This document shows, in pieces, positions 45,413 through 61,100 of a stretch of 64,000 nucleotides of DNA. Origin of the DNA: Setophaga petechia (Eukaryota; Chordata; Aves; Passeriformes; Parulidae); contig JANCRA010000061.1 of assembly GCA_024362935.1 (NCBI GenBank), forward strand, positions 1,612,001-1,676,000, written 5' to 3'. The notes under the pieces were generated by a model, which was not told the origin of the DNA, made no database searches, and was given only the letters and a program-made list of their open reading frames with translations. The translations under genes and the position numbers were made by a program. How positions within the stretch are numbered: the first letter of the stretch is position 1; every line of letters starts with the position of its first letter.

Positions 45413-48400
45413 CCTTAAAAAGAAAATTCTTGGCATTCACAGTAAGTCAGATTTTGTACAAAGAAGCTACTGGGTATTCATCACAGCAAGAGAAAAATAT
45501 TTTTTGGGTGATTTTTAAATTTATTTTATTGATGAGTAGTGGTAAACAGCACTGAACTGACTTGCAGCTTCACACAAATCTCACAGACTGTATATCCAGG
45601 AAGGATGCTTTTGTCAGAGGGGACTGAGAGGCAAAATCCAAGTGATTGAAATTCAAAATGATGCTTAGCATGGGACAATAAAAGAAGCCATTTATTTCAA
45701 GAATACTCCAGGCCCACCAGTATCATTAATCTTGTCTTAAATGACAAAAGAATAATGAAGAAAAGCAGGCGGGGATGGGGGTAGGCAGAAGAAACAAGAT
45801 AGGGTGAAAAAAGCTATGTCTGCTCGCAGGATTTTGAAAGATGGAAAATAACAGAAAAATTATGTTCATAACCGTCCAAAGAAGGAGTTCTATAAAATTA
45901 AGAATTCCTCAGGGAAAACAGCCTGAAAAATGCATATACATGAGGATTTGTGTTTCTGGCTGGTGTGACCTGGTGGGGTGGCTTTGCACCAAAGGGGGCC
46001 ATGGGCTTCTCAGTCCCTGGAGCTGCAGCACGGAGGAGCTCAGGCGCTTTCTGTCCTCTTTCACTGGTACCCCCCCAGCTGGAGATCAGCAGCGTCAGAC
46101 CCAGTGCCAGGCGTGGCTCTGGAAAGGGCAGGGACCCTGGGGATGGACAGACACCCCTCAGCTGGCTGCAGCTTCAGCTGCCACGGGGCCGTCCCTGGGA
46201 ACACCTTGGCTTAGTGCTGGAAAAGCCGAGACCCCACGGCAGGGCAGATCTCTGTGGGGACATTTTCTGCAGGACAGGGGTGTTTTGGGGGGATGCCAGT
46301 CTGTGGGGCCTCAGTTTGGCTGCAGCCCCTGAATCCCAGTAAATGTTGGGTGCTTGGACACGGCAAAATTTTGTTGTTGGTTTGGAGTTTTTTTTGATGT
46401 TAGAGTTACAATACCCCCTGTTCTTCCTTTCTGACAGCCCATTTTGTCTATTTCCTGAACATCCCTGATGCAGATTGAGTTGTAGCAAGAAACCATTACC
46501 CAATTAGCACAGAGCTTGTACATTGCAGAAAGAAGGCCAATAGATTAATTTAAAAAGAAGTCCAATAGATTCATTTCACACAGCTGCAATCTAAATTTCC
46601 ATTAGTAACAGTTTAAAAAGACTGAGTCCGAGTCCATTCAAAGTAACCAATACTTGGACAACCTGCAATCCTTCCCATCCTGTGCTACACGTAATAAATT
46701 TTTCCTCTGCAGTCAATGCAGCCAATTGTCTCTCAAGTGCCTTTTAAATATATTTACAAGCAATAAGCTGCTGTCAACACATTACAGAAATTGATTCCCT
46801 CCATAAAACACATAAGTACCTCTCAGGAATAATTTGATCATTTCTTTGTATATGTTCAAACTTCACATATTTAGCTGAACAGAAAGTATTTCCTTTTGCA
46901 TCCCTTAGGAAAAATTTCTTTACAGAAACAGCTAAGTGCTGATTTTGTAAAATTTTCCACCAATATTTAACACCACAGAGTAGGAACACAAAGAGAGATA
47001 TTTTTCCAATGAGATTCAGAAATATATCTTTACTTTAGATCTATATTTTGCTCAGAAAATACCTACAATACCATCATATTTTTCAATTGAAAAACCAGTA
47101 TTTTCAAATTCTTTGATTGTGCAGCAAGAGTTTGTCAGAAATATTTCTGCATTCCTGTCTGTCCATCAGCTTTACTCAAAAGATGTTGACTGTTTGAAAC
47201 AGAGTCCTTGCAGCAACATGCTGGGAGAAGTAAAAGCTCTTGCCTGAGACAGTGACATGTTCTGGATCTAAACTCAGTAATACTTGCTGATAATACAGCT
47301 CAGGAAACACTTGCAACACTTGATCATTACTTGAGTTGAAATACTCCACTTCTGCTTTGTCAAAAAAACCTTTAATTCACCTGGTGACTTTCCACTTTGG
47401 ACTCACCTTTTTATCATCAGAACATACACTTCTCATTTGCAGGAGGCAGAATTTCCTTCCTCACAAAAGGATCTTCCAACAGCAGCTCCTTACTCCCTTA
47501 CTTTGCTGTTCAGTCTCTCTTACTGAGGATCATGTTTCTCTTCACTGAATGGCACCTGGACCTCTCAGGAAATTCAGTTTGTATCATCCTTCCTGCTTCT
47601 CAGCTTTCCTGGTTTGCTGATTTTCCAGGCAGCCAGTTATCCAAGCCTCTGCTATGGAGCATCAGAGGTCAGTGCTGTGGAAGCCTGCTGCAAGAATCAG
47701 ATATTCAAAGTCACTGGCTCACATTGGGTATTTGTTCATGAGCCAATGGCAGCTGGGCAGAGAGGCTTTCTCTAATCCCCACCCAAAATCATTTCCAGGG
47801 GTTTGCCCATCCAGGGCAGTGCTGCTGCTTGGATTGTGTGGGGCCTCTTGTGTAATCAGTCCTGATGGGTGCTCACCACCCTGCTCTATTGTCTCATCAC
47901 TGGATTCTGCAAAATGGGTGTTTTACACCACAAGTCAGTGCTTCACTAAAATAATGAAGAAATAAATAAACCTGCGAATTGAGGAGAAGGAGGTACACAC
48001 TCTTTTCTACCCAACTCCAGTGGTTTAATGTTTAGAATATGAGGTCAGTCAATTCCCTCTTTCCCTAAATCAGTGCATAATATTTATGCAATATATTAAA
48101 TTAATTTAACTGGCTCAGCATTTGAATCCTGTGGAAACAAGACTTTAGAAAATGTTCTCAGTAAAGTTATGAAAAGCAGCAGCTATAACTCCATCCATCC
48201 CACAGCTTCTGACCTAGTTCTGCCGCATTGGAAAAAATGCCCATCCACCAGGAAGGTTTCCTCAATCTTTTGTTTGCCTTTTCAGACATATTCTACAACT
48301 GTATTCTGAATCAGCTGAGAAACTTAAAACTCACTATTTCCTCCCAATAAAAACACCTTAATCACTTGGCAACTCAACCAACTTGCTGTTTTCTGACTGG

Positions 48401-51400
48401 GTAAGTGATTATTATTTTTGCTATTTCCCTCTGCTCAGAGTTCCCTGTGCCATGCTGTTTGAGCCATGGCCATAAAATGAGGCAGTTATTTACTGTGGAT
48501 ATTGCAGTGAGAGCTCCCTTTGCAGCAATGTGAAAACATTGCTGATTGCTGGAGCCTCATGGCAAGGTTCCCTCCCTCCCCTGGTCTCCTGATACTCACA
48601 GACAAAATCTGCAGAGGACTTCAAGAGGAGGGCTGCACATCAAACAAGGGGGTTTGTGGTGTTTGTTTCCACTGAGCCTTTTCCCTAAAGGACTGATGCT
48701 CTGCAGCTGGACTTATCCACCATGGAAGCCAATGCTGGGACAAGCCTGGGGGGCAGAGACCCAGGATTTACCAGTTTAGAGTTCTTCCAGCAGAATAAAT
48801 ACTCTGAGCTCATTGGTATCTCCACACAATCAGAACATACTTGGAAATCCCTTTGAAACAAGTGCTGCTACCATCTCCATCATCCTGTGCATCCCTTCTG
48901 TACATAAACTGCCCTTGCCACTGGACAATGAAGCCCAAAATACATTTTCAGCAGGATAAGCCAGCAGGGAGCTGGAAGCGAGAGTGAAACAGGAAGGTTT
49001 GTTATAAAAAGGCTGAACCTGCCCTCAGAATTTTATCCAAAAATTGTCTTTTGCTGTCCTTTCAAAGTCTGGATGCTGCTGTGCACTCAATAAACAAAGG
49101 GAAAAAAGACTTTGTCACAACAGTAGTTTGAAACAGCTGTGCTTGATAAACAGAAAACCAACCAGCCTTTGTATGAAAGAAAAGACAGACAGACCAACAA
49201 GCTCTCATGGATGTCACTATTTAAATAATGAGAAAAACAAAAAAATTACTGAGTTGGCAATTTTTCTTTACCATCGTATTGGACGAGTTATTTCCCTGAA
49301 CTTACTCTTGACTGTATCTGGCTTTCTGTTCCCTGCAGGAGCAGCCCATGATGGCCCTGACACAATTTCTCTTTAGACCAGAGCTGCGAGACTTTGGGAG
49401 GCCCAGGGAATGTAGCAACATAAGACTGACCATTCCAGCTCAGGTCCCAGGGTCAGTAAGTCTAGGAACTTATCCCATAAGGTTTTTTAAGGAATATTAA
49501 TTATTCATGCCTAGAAGTCATTTTTGTACTGATGGTTAACACTTTATTTGCAAGCAGTTAAGCTTTGTGAAGCATTAGACAAGAGGTGTCACCTGTAACA
49601 CCCATCCTGGGGCACTGATACAAATTCCAAAGTATTTCTTTTTGAGGAGCCCTTTGCCAGTGCAGCTAGATTTCACCAGCTTGGTTGAGAGCAAAGTCAT
49701 AAAATGATATGGGGAGGCTTACCAAGTAAATTAATTACATAAATTATTTACAAGTTAAATTAGTGCCAGACAGCGTGGATGTTGTATTGTAAGTCTGGCA
49801 TAAAACTGAGAAGGCCAAACACTAACTACAGAATTAAATGTAAATAACCCTCTTTGATGTCCTCTAATTAAACATCCAGCAGAATGACTTTGGCATAACA
49901 AGTATGTGAAGTTATCAAGACTAAGGAATCCCAATATTTATAGGGTGCCTGTCATCAAAATATGTACAGAAAGTAAACTACTCTTCCTCTGATGAGATTG
50001 AGCAGAAAAATGTCTTTACCACGAGGTAAAAGCTATAAGAAATGACACAGTTTTAATTAAGGAATGGAAGTAAATTAGGGCAATTACACAGCGCACTTGA
50101 GGTCATTCCTTCGGCCCTCTGAAACCAGACTAAGCTTCATTTGCAAACTGGCCCCTGTGTACAGGAGTTGCATCTTCCCTTGTGCTGGTCAGTAAAGAAA
50201 AACAATTGAATATACCTGTTTTTCTACAATTTCCTTTATCAGAAACCTCTTTATTGTCACCAAATGAAAGTGAAGATAAACAATGTGCCTGAAGCTGGGT
50301 AACACAACTAGTCCCTGAGCAAAAAGTGGAAATAGTCCTGTTTCAACTAAAAAGGACAAAAATAGGTGATTTGGCTCCTCTTTGATACTAGATGACACAG
50401 AAAAAGCAGTGAACATTGAATTATAAATGCCTTTAAAAAATTTTTGCAACTAAGCAAGGACATCTAATTAGTTTTCAAAACTATCTCATTACTGAGTGTA
50501 AATAACACAGTGAAAGTAATTAACTTATGCAATGCAAATTGCCAGTTGCCAAATATTTACAGTTACAGCTTTACCAATAAACTTCAGACACAGCTATACA
50601 CCAGAAGAAAAATGAAGGTTAAAATATCTTTGAAAGCTCACATATTTTTAATAAGCATAAAATGAAACCAATCATGACTCACCAAAACGTTATTAATTGC
50701 AAATTGCAGACCCATGTCCTCAAGTAGCTGAATTCCTAATTTCACAGCCCAAGAGAAGAACTCCTTCTTCTTTAGAGAGAAGCAGCAGATTTTCCTCTAA
50801 TGGGACTGAAACACTCAGCTATTCATGAAAAAAAATGGAGTTGTAAGAAATTTTTGTCAGAAATTCCAAGGTTAGTTCCCTCTTGCAAAATAAATCCTGC
50901 TCATAGTTCTGAAAAAAATACAAAATCTTGTGGAAGAAACACCACTGTAATATCTCTAGAAGAGCTTAGGTTTTTGCTTTCTGATCAAGGATGCCAAGTT
51001 TTGCTGTCAAATCAGCTACATTGTTCACCAGCAAAGCACTTGAAAACCCTGAGCACTCTTAATTGGTGGAAAAAACATATTCTGGGGGTTTTCATTCCAT
51101 TATAAGATTGATTCAGGATTATGACTACAAAAGCAGAAAAGAAGAAAAACACAGATGAAACTACCTTAGAAGACTAGCTAGAAATAGAGAAGCTGTGGAA
51201 AGAAAGTAGAATAAAAGCTGACAAAACCCCCGGCTTTTGGCCTCATTCCTGCACCATCAGATGCAGCTGAAAAATGTGTAGATAATAAAAATATAAGAAT
51301 TAGGAGGAATAGCAACACACCACAATGCTCATTCTCACAGTATTGGCTAACTGCTTGAAGTGTAAAACTTCACAAGCACAGGGCACATCCCATTCAAGGA

Positions 51401-52036
51401 ATTATCGGTTCATTACGAAAGGTGCAGATTTTGACTGTGTCAATTAATAAATTTCTTTACAGAAGGCCCCACTTTTGCTTATAACACTGCTCAGGGAGCA
51501 GCCTAAGGCAGGGATGTTTCAGTGAAGTGAAATTTAAGTAGCAAGATTACATCACTGTTATGCACATAAAGAAGATGTGATTTACCACTGTGTTTTTGCA
51601 GATTTAGATCCAGCATAAAAACCAATACCAATGCAGTGGCACACGCTTGCTATGATTGATTACTAAGGGAAAATGGAAAAGAATATTTCATAATTCTACA
51701 GGAGTACTAAAGCATGCGAAATAGGAGCTGGAGTATATTTCTGCCCCCCAAAACTGGCTTTTCACCAAAGAAAAAGTTGACGTTTCAGAGCAGATTATTC
51801 TATTTTTCTCCTTTATGGGATTTCCTAAACAGTTTATATAAAAACAGAAAAAGCACCCAAAACTTAACCAACCCCAACCATCATCAAATGTATCAGGGGA
51901 TTATTGAGGTATTACTCAGTGTATTTATCTGGTCTCATTGTGCCACCATTATGCCCTTGCCACATAACTTCCAGATTAATATAGTTAAAATTAAACATTA
52001 ACAAGACTTGACCATAAACCCCACAATGGAAATGTC

Positions 52037-52121
52037 TTTTTTTTTTTTTTTTTTTTGGTTAGTTTGATTTTGTTTGGTTTGGTTTTGGTTTTGGTTTTAG
52101 CCTTGGTTTTGGTTTTTGTTC
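52037..52121. repeat. T-run followed by TTTTGG array
   Basis: A run of about 20 T is followed by imperfect TTTTGG units. It is low-complexity sequence with no other feature attached. Confidence 0.8.
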
Positions 52122-55100
52122 ATATCAGCAGAGATTTGTAACCAAACATTTGAGTGCACAGAAATTCGGTCATGGAATTCTTCACAAAAACTAATGGATA
52201 AAGGTGATGAAGATGAAGAGTGTTATGGGAATTATCTCCAAGCTTCTTCTTTTTTTATTCCAAATCAGCATAAAACCACAAAGTGTGTAATTGTTTGGGA
52301 AAAGAATCACAATGGAAAAGTAGGTAAGTTACCAAGTTTTTCTGACGATTTTCAGCTTTTGTCTTAAGATTAATGTTTTCCTATGAAAACCAGCAGCTAG
52401 TCTGTGATACAGCATTGAAAAAGTCAAGATATGAAATAAAAAATTTTACATGAAAACATAGCATCAGTAATATTTGTTTAAAAAAAACCTCTTCGAAATA
52501 ATTTTCTTTATTTGCAGCTTTTTTATTTTCCTTAATAATATCTACAAGTAATAAGAATACCAAGAAGCCATTTAAAACATATTTGTTTATTGGGAGTGGT
52601 CTTGCTAGCAGGAATCTTTCAATAGCATCATTGTCAGTGTTTCATCCCTGCTGCTTATGAATGCATTCTGTTCTTTAGGTTTTCTTTCATAACTTCTCTC
52701 TTCAGAAAACCTGTTTTTTCTTTGTTCTCCTTCAAATAAGTGAACTTTGAGTTTTTATCCCAAAATTTTCCGAAAATTCTGACCAATTTTGTGTTGTTAT
52801 AAAAATGATTTTTGAATTGAGTGAAAATGTCAAGCAAGTCCACTGATCAAAATATGTGCTTAAAATTAATAATTGCATATTTATTTAAATAATTGCATAA
52901 ACAATAGCTATAGTAAATTAGGCATTTTATTTAGTATAATCTGTTAATATAGAATAGTAAATTTATTCACTATTGTTAAAAATATTCTGGGTTTTAATCT
53001 ACAACAATGTGGTCTATGTTAACCACAGAAACTAAAAGCTACTGAGGAAACAGATTTTTAATAAAAGCTTAATTAAAAGAAATAAACCACAAAATGTTAA
53101 AAATCAATGAAAAAGTCTGGTTTCTTTAAATATCAATCCCAATTATTTTCCACTTAAATGTCCTCACACATGGTGGCAAATAAGATGTATTTTTAATATT
53201 TTCCTCTTTAGGCTTCTGAAATTTAAAAACGGAAAGGAAATGCTTCAATTAAGATTTATGTTATTTATGTTTTGGTTTTTTAAAGTTGATATTTCAAAAT
53301 TTAAAATTGTGATAAGCCTGAAACATTTAGCAGGCTAACAGAAATGTGAAACCCACCTTGCAGCTTCTCATTTCTGCAGCTGAGGAAGTAATCTGAGCTG
53401 CCACTGGACATAAAACTCAGGGAAAACTTACCTATGTATTTAGCAGAGTTAAAATGAAGCTGAAATGAAGGATTTATCCAGGTGCCCATACAACAACGTT
53501 CTGCACTACCAGAAACACTCTAAGTTTCTTAGAAACACTAACTCGTAACCTCTCTGGCTGTGCAAGGATTTTTGATGCAAGAGCAGCAAACCAGGGGCTC
53601 ATTGTCCTGATCCTACAGCTCTGTGCAGAAATTCATTCAATTGCAGTCACTGAGGAATGTACATGGCAGAAGAAATCAAGACACAAAAGGCTGAAGTGGC
53701 ACATCCACAGGTGCAAAACCAACCCCTGAACAGGGAGAATGGAGCCAGCACGTCCTCGCTCGCCAGCCAGGCCACTCTTTAGACATCACAATAATTCTCC
53801 CTACAAATGTAGCTAATTTCAGAGGCGAGAGATTAGATGAACACACCACTGATCTGCCAGCCTCATTTCTATATGGAGTTAGCATCCTTGGCCTCTCCTG
53901 AGTTCAGCGAATATGAAAATGTACAACACAGCTTGGAGCGTGAGGGAACAGCAAGACGAGATTTTGCCTCTCCCATATTTCAAACATACCATTAGAGCTT
54001 TAATGACTGACATAATTATGATACAGTGCTTGTGAGATTCCAGGTCATTAACCTCCTCTGCCATGTGTAAAATGGAATAACTCTGTGGTAACTACTGAAA
54101 GAACTATACACAGAAATAATTAATACTTATTAGAGGAGTCACACTGAAAATACGCAGACATCAGCAGGTGCTTAGCCTGGCTCTGACTGTGCAAGACCCT
54201 GCTGCCTTCACAGGAGGGTGGGATATCCCACTCTGCAGAAACTGCATATTTTAGGACTGGGATCTCTTTAGGATCCCCTACCCTCTGTAGGGTACCTGCC
54301 AGCCCTAGGTGGACACCCACATTTAATCTGGTGTCACTTCAGAGACTCTGAAGTTTCTCTACCTCTGGCTGGTTTGTCATGTTGTAAACTGATAGTCAAA
54401 ACCTGCCTCTTCTTACAGAAATGTGAAAAAAAAATCATTTTGCTGGCCCAACCTCTATCAAAAATGTTATTTTACTGACCAAAAGGTCTGTTTTTATCAT
54501 TGTATTGATGGCACTGTAAGAGGAACTTGATGACTGAATCCCCTTGCCTGTGACAACCAGAGAGTTTTGGGACAAGGCCCTGCTCTCTGCTACTGCCTCA
54601 CATTCCCCAGCAGCTGGAAATGGATAGGCATTTTTAGAGAAAAAGCCAAGGAGACATAAGCGCAAGTTCTTAATTTAAATTCTCCCTCACATTCTACACA
54701 TGTAACTGAAACAAAAAAAAAAAAAAAAAAGGCAAATTAAAAATTCCTGTGCATTTCCTGGTTTTTCAGGATACTAATTTCTGTACACTATGTGTTCTGC
54801 CAGCAGTTCCCAGTGACCACACACATTTCATCTGGATGAAGTATGGCTCAGTGACTTCAGCCTGGAGGTTCCCAGCTGAATCCTACTGTTTGCTTAGGAG
54901 AACATTGTCCAGCTGGATCACCAGGAAATCGCTCCCAGCAGTCACCCTGGAAACCGTGGTCAGACCCGCTGTGCTCTGCCCTGCAGCACCCTCGCCTGGA
55001 TGCAGGACCAGCTCATTGCTTTCCAGCAGCCCTTCCCCTCAACAGGAGCACTACAAAAACATAGCAGCAGAGAAACACAAATTAGTCTGGCAAGCCTGCC

Positions 55101-58100
55101 AGCCTTTTTAGACCTCTTGAAAGCAATGCCTCACAAATGTCAGGTGGCAGGAAGGCAGGACCTGTGCAGAGACCACAGATCTCAGCAGACAAAAAAATTG
55201 CTACCCATTACTGTAGATCCTCATGAATACTTAAAATCAGTTGCAATGCATTACAGCTTACATTTCGTGAGCCTTGATTAAAATTTTACTTAAAGGAATC
55301 AGTATTATTTGTGGATTCAGAAGAAAGTAACATAATTTTTGGAACTGCATATCTCCTTGTGGATGACAAAGGTGTATTTCCACTTCAGCTGGGCTCAAGA
55401 GGCAATTTCCCAGTGCTTGTATGACACATTCCTTCATTTCATGGAGCCCTTTCAGACCATGATGATGGGCTTTTTTTCTGGAAAAGGTTTAACCAAACCC
55501 TGGCATCCAGAAGGTCTCCTAAAATGCTTCACCTCCTGCAACCTTTCAGTCCACAGCACCAGCCTAGGGTTAATCTGAGTCTGTGTGATGTGAATGCCAG
55601 CCCTGAATGTCTTTTTGTGCAGATCTGCTTCTTTTGCTCTACAGCATGTGCTAATGTACATACACCCTTGTGTTACTTCTGTCAGCATAATTTTGGCTTG
55701 ACCTAAGCCATATCCATAATTTCCCAAAACACAGAAAATTGGAGAGCACTACACTGCCTATAAAAAGTCAGCAATTACAGATAAATTCCTGTTTATATTG
55801 CTTCTCAAGACTGGAACAGTGGTGTTACAATCAGGCCAAAATTCTACTGCCCAAAACTACAGAAGGCCGATTCCAAAAGTTTTTGAGGCAGCTACCAACA
55901 TCAAGCACAGCAGAGAAATGTTTCTGTACTCACACCAGTGTTCCTCTGTTGGCCTTTTATTTCCCTCAGCCTTTTTGAAGAAAGAGGGTCTTTCTTTGTT
56001 CTGTTTCATTTGGGTAAGTTTCTCATAGGTTAAACAGTCATTGACTTGCTCTGTCCTTGCCAGAGGGGTGGGGAAGAGAATCAGAAGGGTAAAATCATGA
56101 GAATCTCATGGGTTCAGATTAAAACCACCTAATAAATGAGAAGGGAATAAAAAAGCAAACAGAAAAGTGGTGCAAATTCAGTCACCCACCCACCTCCCAC
56201 CAGCAAACTGGGGTCCAGACAGTCTCCAAGAAGTGGCTACTTTGGGAAGAGTTCCTCTCCACCTCCTGCAGTTTTACCTCTGAGTATGGTCCTGGGTGAT
56301 ACAGAATACTTCTTTGAGTCACTTTGAGTCCCAGCTGTGCCAAATCCCATCCCTTTTCCAAACCCCACCTGCTTCCTGAGAGAGCACAGAGAACCAAAGG
56401 AGGTGTAGATGCTGTGCAAGCACTGCTCAGCAGTAATAAATCACCTGTGTGTTGTCCATGCTCTTTTGGTCCAGATCTGAAACACAACCCCATATTTGTG
56501 GTTGGAAGGAAATCTCCACCTCAGTGCAGTGCAGGAGCACTGCTTTCTTCTTTTACTTAACAGTCATGCTTGGCACAGATGTTCTGAACAGTGTTTTTAA
56601 AATTTTTCTCAGAATTGTAATGCCTCAGAGAGATCTCTCTGCACCTCTGACTCACCTTTACTTGCTTTGGGTCAACCACACTGACAGACTGCTTCTGTCA
56701 ATGGGAAGTCACTCTGAGAGTTAGCTGACCTCAGGAGTTTCTGGCTACCTGAACTTTCAAGGAAATTCAAAATAAGGTGACAGTAATCACCTGGGGAAGG
56801 CAGAGGCTATTTTAAGGGTAGAAGACAGCAGTACACTTCTGGAAGCATTTTACCATGTCATGAGTCAAAGCTGAACACTGTGTTGAACATGGGAATCTGT
56901 CAGTAAGGGTAAAGGAAGACACCAGATGTAAAAGGATTTAGTATGAAAGATACATGAGATTATCTGTCGTGTTGATGTTAAAATTAGAGCCGGTCTTTAA
57001 AATTTCATAGAGGACAAAGACATGCATGCTTTTGTAACCAAATTCCTGCCATTGCAGGATAGAGAGAGTCTGGTTCTGACAGGGGAACATCCCTTTAACG
57101 TTGCACTTAAGCATTGTCATAGGTGTTCCTGTCACTTGAGACAGCACAAAGTTTTAACTCTTTTTCCCCCCTTCTCTTAATTTTCATGACCTGCATACAG
57201 AGAATGGAGACATTTCTCCACAAGAGAATTAGACCATTTGTCTTAGGGCTAGACAGTAAAAAAAGAAGTTCAAGGCCAAAACTACACAATCACACAAGAT
57301 CTACTCTTCTAAATCTTATAAAACATCTGCACAAAACTTGTGAAATCTGGCTTTCTAAATCCTAAGTTACTGAATATTTTGTTTGACTTAATTTGAGATC
57401 TTAGTAGCCAGACACTGTGGCAGATATGTAGAGCCCCTCTCTCATAAAAAAAGGGTGAATCTGTCCCTCTTAATTGTACACAGGACAAATTAAACAGTCC
57501 CAGTTCAAAGCCTGCTGGCAGGCTGTAAGAAGGAAACCAGTAGCACAAAAAATGCATAAAACAGCAACGAGAGGGTTGTGTGAGTCACAATTAAGCAGAT
57601 CCAATTGCCTGGAAGGAAGAAAAAAGAAAAAAGAGGAGGGAGGATGTACAACATTCATTATCTTCCCCATCTGTTTTGTGGGAGAACACTGAAGTTCTGT
57701 CCCACAAAATTTTCCAAGGCAAAGCTTTTTTCTACCAGATCTCACCAATACTTACAGTAAAAAAAAAAAAAAAGGTATTTCTTTTGAAAATGTTATTTCT
57801 AATTCACTTAAGATGTTAAATGGTTAATGGTCAACATTATTTTTTTGATAAAATCTTCTTTACCTGGCTGCTCTTATGCTTTCCTGGGTTGGAGAAAGCC
57901 TGAGTGCATCGTGTTCAATGTCATCACAAAAGGAAGCTACAGTCTGATCAAAATAAATAGCTTCTCAGAATAAGTTAGCTGTGTAATTTGAGCTTCTTAG
58001 TCTCGACTGTAGCTGGAAAACTGCTGGCAACAAATAAAATTCCTGTGCTGGTCCACTTTCCAGAGCATGATACAGCTGTGTTCTTGGCAGACTGTTAATT

Positions 58101-61100
58101 CACACCACGATGCACAGATGCAGCCTAATATAAATATAATTCAGTCACAGATAAGTGCCTGGTGAAAACTTGAAATTTATTCCTAAAATTTATGTTCTGC
58201 TGATAGACCAGCTTTGTTTCATGACTGGTTTGCATGTGTGATTCAGATCCAGGGCTGAAGTGGTTGCATGTAAATCCACACACAGATGGGAAAGTGGAGC
58301 TACTGTCAATACCAGGATGTGGTCAAAGCCTTCCATCTGTTCCAGGGGATGTAGAACTGAGTTTTAACTAAGAGGTTTTTGCACCTCTTAAAACCCTTTG
58401 CTAATTCAGAGCTGGGTTTGTTTTTTTGTTTTTGTTTTTGTTTTTTGGGATTTTTTTTTGCCAAGAAAACTGTAGTTTAAAATCTTAAAGCTTTGAAATC
58501 AAATAAATGTTAAAATAAACTCTTATTCTAAATTACATTAATTTCAGTTTTAAAAAGAAAGCAAAATGTCCAAAGTATGATGAGTCAGTTGAATTAAAAT
58601 TTAATAATATGTGCTCAGATTTTTATTGTAAAGCTGTAAATGAGCTTCTTTGTGTGTCTCCTTGCATTTCCTTCTCTTTCCAAAGGCTCATTGCAAAAAG
58701 ATTTAATGCAATTAATGGTAAATACAACCCAAGTGTCAACCAGGGAGGTGTTCCCAGCGTCTCTTTCTTTCTATACTAATTATGGAGCACAAGAAATTTA
58801 AGCAGAGAGATTTAAAAGCAGACACACCAATTGGGAGCAGATACAAGAACTTTCACTGCAAACCTGTACTGATGGATGTTAATGCAATAAACTCAGAGCA
58901 GCATTAAACCATCCCTGACCTCCTGTTGCTGCAGAGCAACGAATGGGAGTTGTGGGGCATCACTGGGACTTGCAGAGTCTTTTTAGAAAGGCTGCTGGCA
59001 TCAGCAGCAGGTTTCCTGCAGGGTTTGATCAGAGAGCAGCAGCCTGCAGTGCCCAGCCCCTGACCCGGCTGGGGCAGCAGCCGGTGACCAGGGGCACGGA
59101 ACGGGCTTGGAATGTCCCTGCCACACGCTGGGGACCCTGATTAAAACCTGCTTTCCTCTCCCGACCTAGGCTGCCCTTGGGTGGGCAGATGATCCTTCAG
59201 GCTGCACTTTTTCCCAGCTGTGTGCAGAGATCATTAGCACGGCAGGAAAGGAAAGGCAGGAGCTGCCACATCAGATCAGCTTGGATCAGATCAGTGTTCC
59301 ACCACGTTCTGCATCACAGCCCAGTTCACAGCCCTTTCCAGAGGCTTTGGGGGAAGGTGACAGAGGCCACCCTGTTGGAATGCTGTGGAGTGAAGTTTGC
59401 AGAAGGAAAATGTGGCTGGCGTGTCAGCTTCCTCCCTCCAACCAGAAAAATAAAGAATTTATTGTGTTTAGGGTCAGAGTTGCTGAGGCAGAAGGGAGTG
59501 AAGCTGAAATCCAGTGTTCTGTGATCAGTACCAGAGGGAAGAGGCAGGGAAGGGTATTCTCTTTCTCTGTTGTAACTCTTGCTGGTTCCAGTTCTATGAA
59601 ATTACAACAACAACATCCTCATGAGGGCAAACACAGCAACAAATATTCACAGCACAATGTTCTAAAGCCAAAGTTTAAAACTAATGGGAATCCAAACTCT
59701 TGCTTTCCAGTGTTTAAACCTACAGTTTTCCAAGCAGACAGAATTTGTGCTGTTTGACTCAGCCTTCTTCAGGAGCTAAAAGTTTAATACCCAGCAAGGG
59801 ACCCATCGAGAATTTTGTGCAGCCTTGAAAGACATGACTCTCCAGATTGTGTCTTTCATAGGCACCTGTGGCTAGGAGGCCAGCAAAGTGGTTTCTCACA
59901 GTGGATAGAAAGAAGCAACTGAACTTCAGAAGAAAACAGTAATTTTAATTAAAAGTACATATGTAAACCTGAACTGAAAGTTTGGTCCAATCTAGAGAAA
60001 AGGAAAACCAGTATTTAACACTAATCAGAATGGCGATGATCCATGATTCATGTCCCCAGAGAAGATTATACTAATGCAAATAAGCCTTAAAACCAGTATT
60101 TAGCAAGATTCCTAGCAAGCACAATTTTGCAGTTCCTCCCAGCATTAGCAGTGCATATAAAAGCCATGTGTTGTGATAAAGTCTTAAATCAGGGAGGAAA
60201 ACAGAACCAACCAGCCCCAAACCAAACAAACCTCTCCAAGATGCACTAAGAGCAAGAAATTCCACACCGTCTGGTTTTCACCAGACACTGAAAGCAGTGA
60301 CACCAAGTGACTGCCAGCATTAACCTTTCCTTGGAATTCTGCTCCCTCTCCCTGCAAGGCCCTGGCAGAGTTTTACCAATTTTTTTGGCTCTTGCCAGCA
60401 AAATCACACAGGATTTTACTCCTTGCAAAAATGTCCTGTGGACATTTGCGGGGCAAGGACTGTGTGAGGCTGGGGAGTTGGGGCGAGCACTGAACTCTGA
60501 CTGGTTCATCACAAACTCTTCACCACACCAGGCTGGAGGAGAGAAACTGACCCCAGAATTCTGGAAAATGTGGGAGTGGGCAGGTGGGTCTTGCCACTGA
60601 TGGGGTTCCACAAGAAGTGTGGATGAGGGGAATGCACAGGGACATCCCAGCTGACTCTCTTCCAGGGAGCCCCTCCAAAAATCCAGTTTATTCCTCAGAA
60701 TCCTTGTCCCCTGCCCTTTAACCCCCATCCACTGTCTCCAGGGAAACAAACCCAAATCTGCCTGGGTTTTTTGCAAAATTAATGGGAGAAGTCCCAGCTG
60801 AGGATTCTGGGGAAGTTCAAGCCCAGCTCCTGGACAAAAAAAAAAAAAACCACAAAAAAAACCAAACAATACAAACAACTTTAAAGAGCTTGAAAAAACC
60901 CATCTGGAACTGGGAAAATGAGGTTTCTTAAAATACAAGCAAATTAAGGGGTTTTCCATTAGAAAAAATAGGAAGAAGATAAAAGGAGAGAAATAATAAT
61001 TTCCTTGCAAAAAATACTTTTAAATTGCCAGGTAAGTAAGGAACAAGTTTTTTTTCCCTTAAAAAAAGGAGAATAAAAGCTTTTTTCTCTTTAAAAATCC

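Noticed and set aside
46000..46340. GC-richer patch with overlapping open frames
   Set aside because: No domain, start context or splice pattern could be supported.
52037..52121. TTTTGG array as telomere-like sequence
   Set aside because: Vertebrate telomeres are TTAGGG. The array is imperfect and attached to a T-run, so it is simple low-complexity DNA.
60246..61010. 254-codon minus-strand frame
   Set aside because: It crosses an A-run, has low-complexity Phe-rich sequence at its start, and shows no domain or codon pattern of a real gene.
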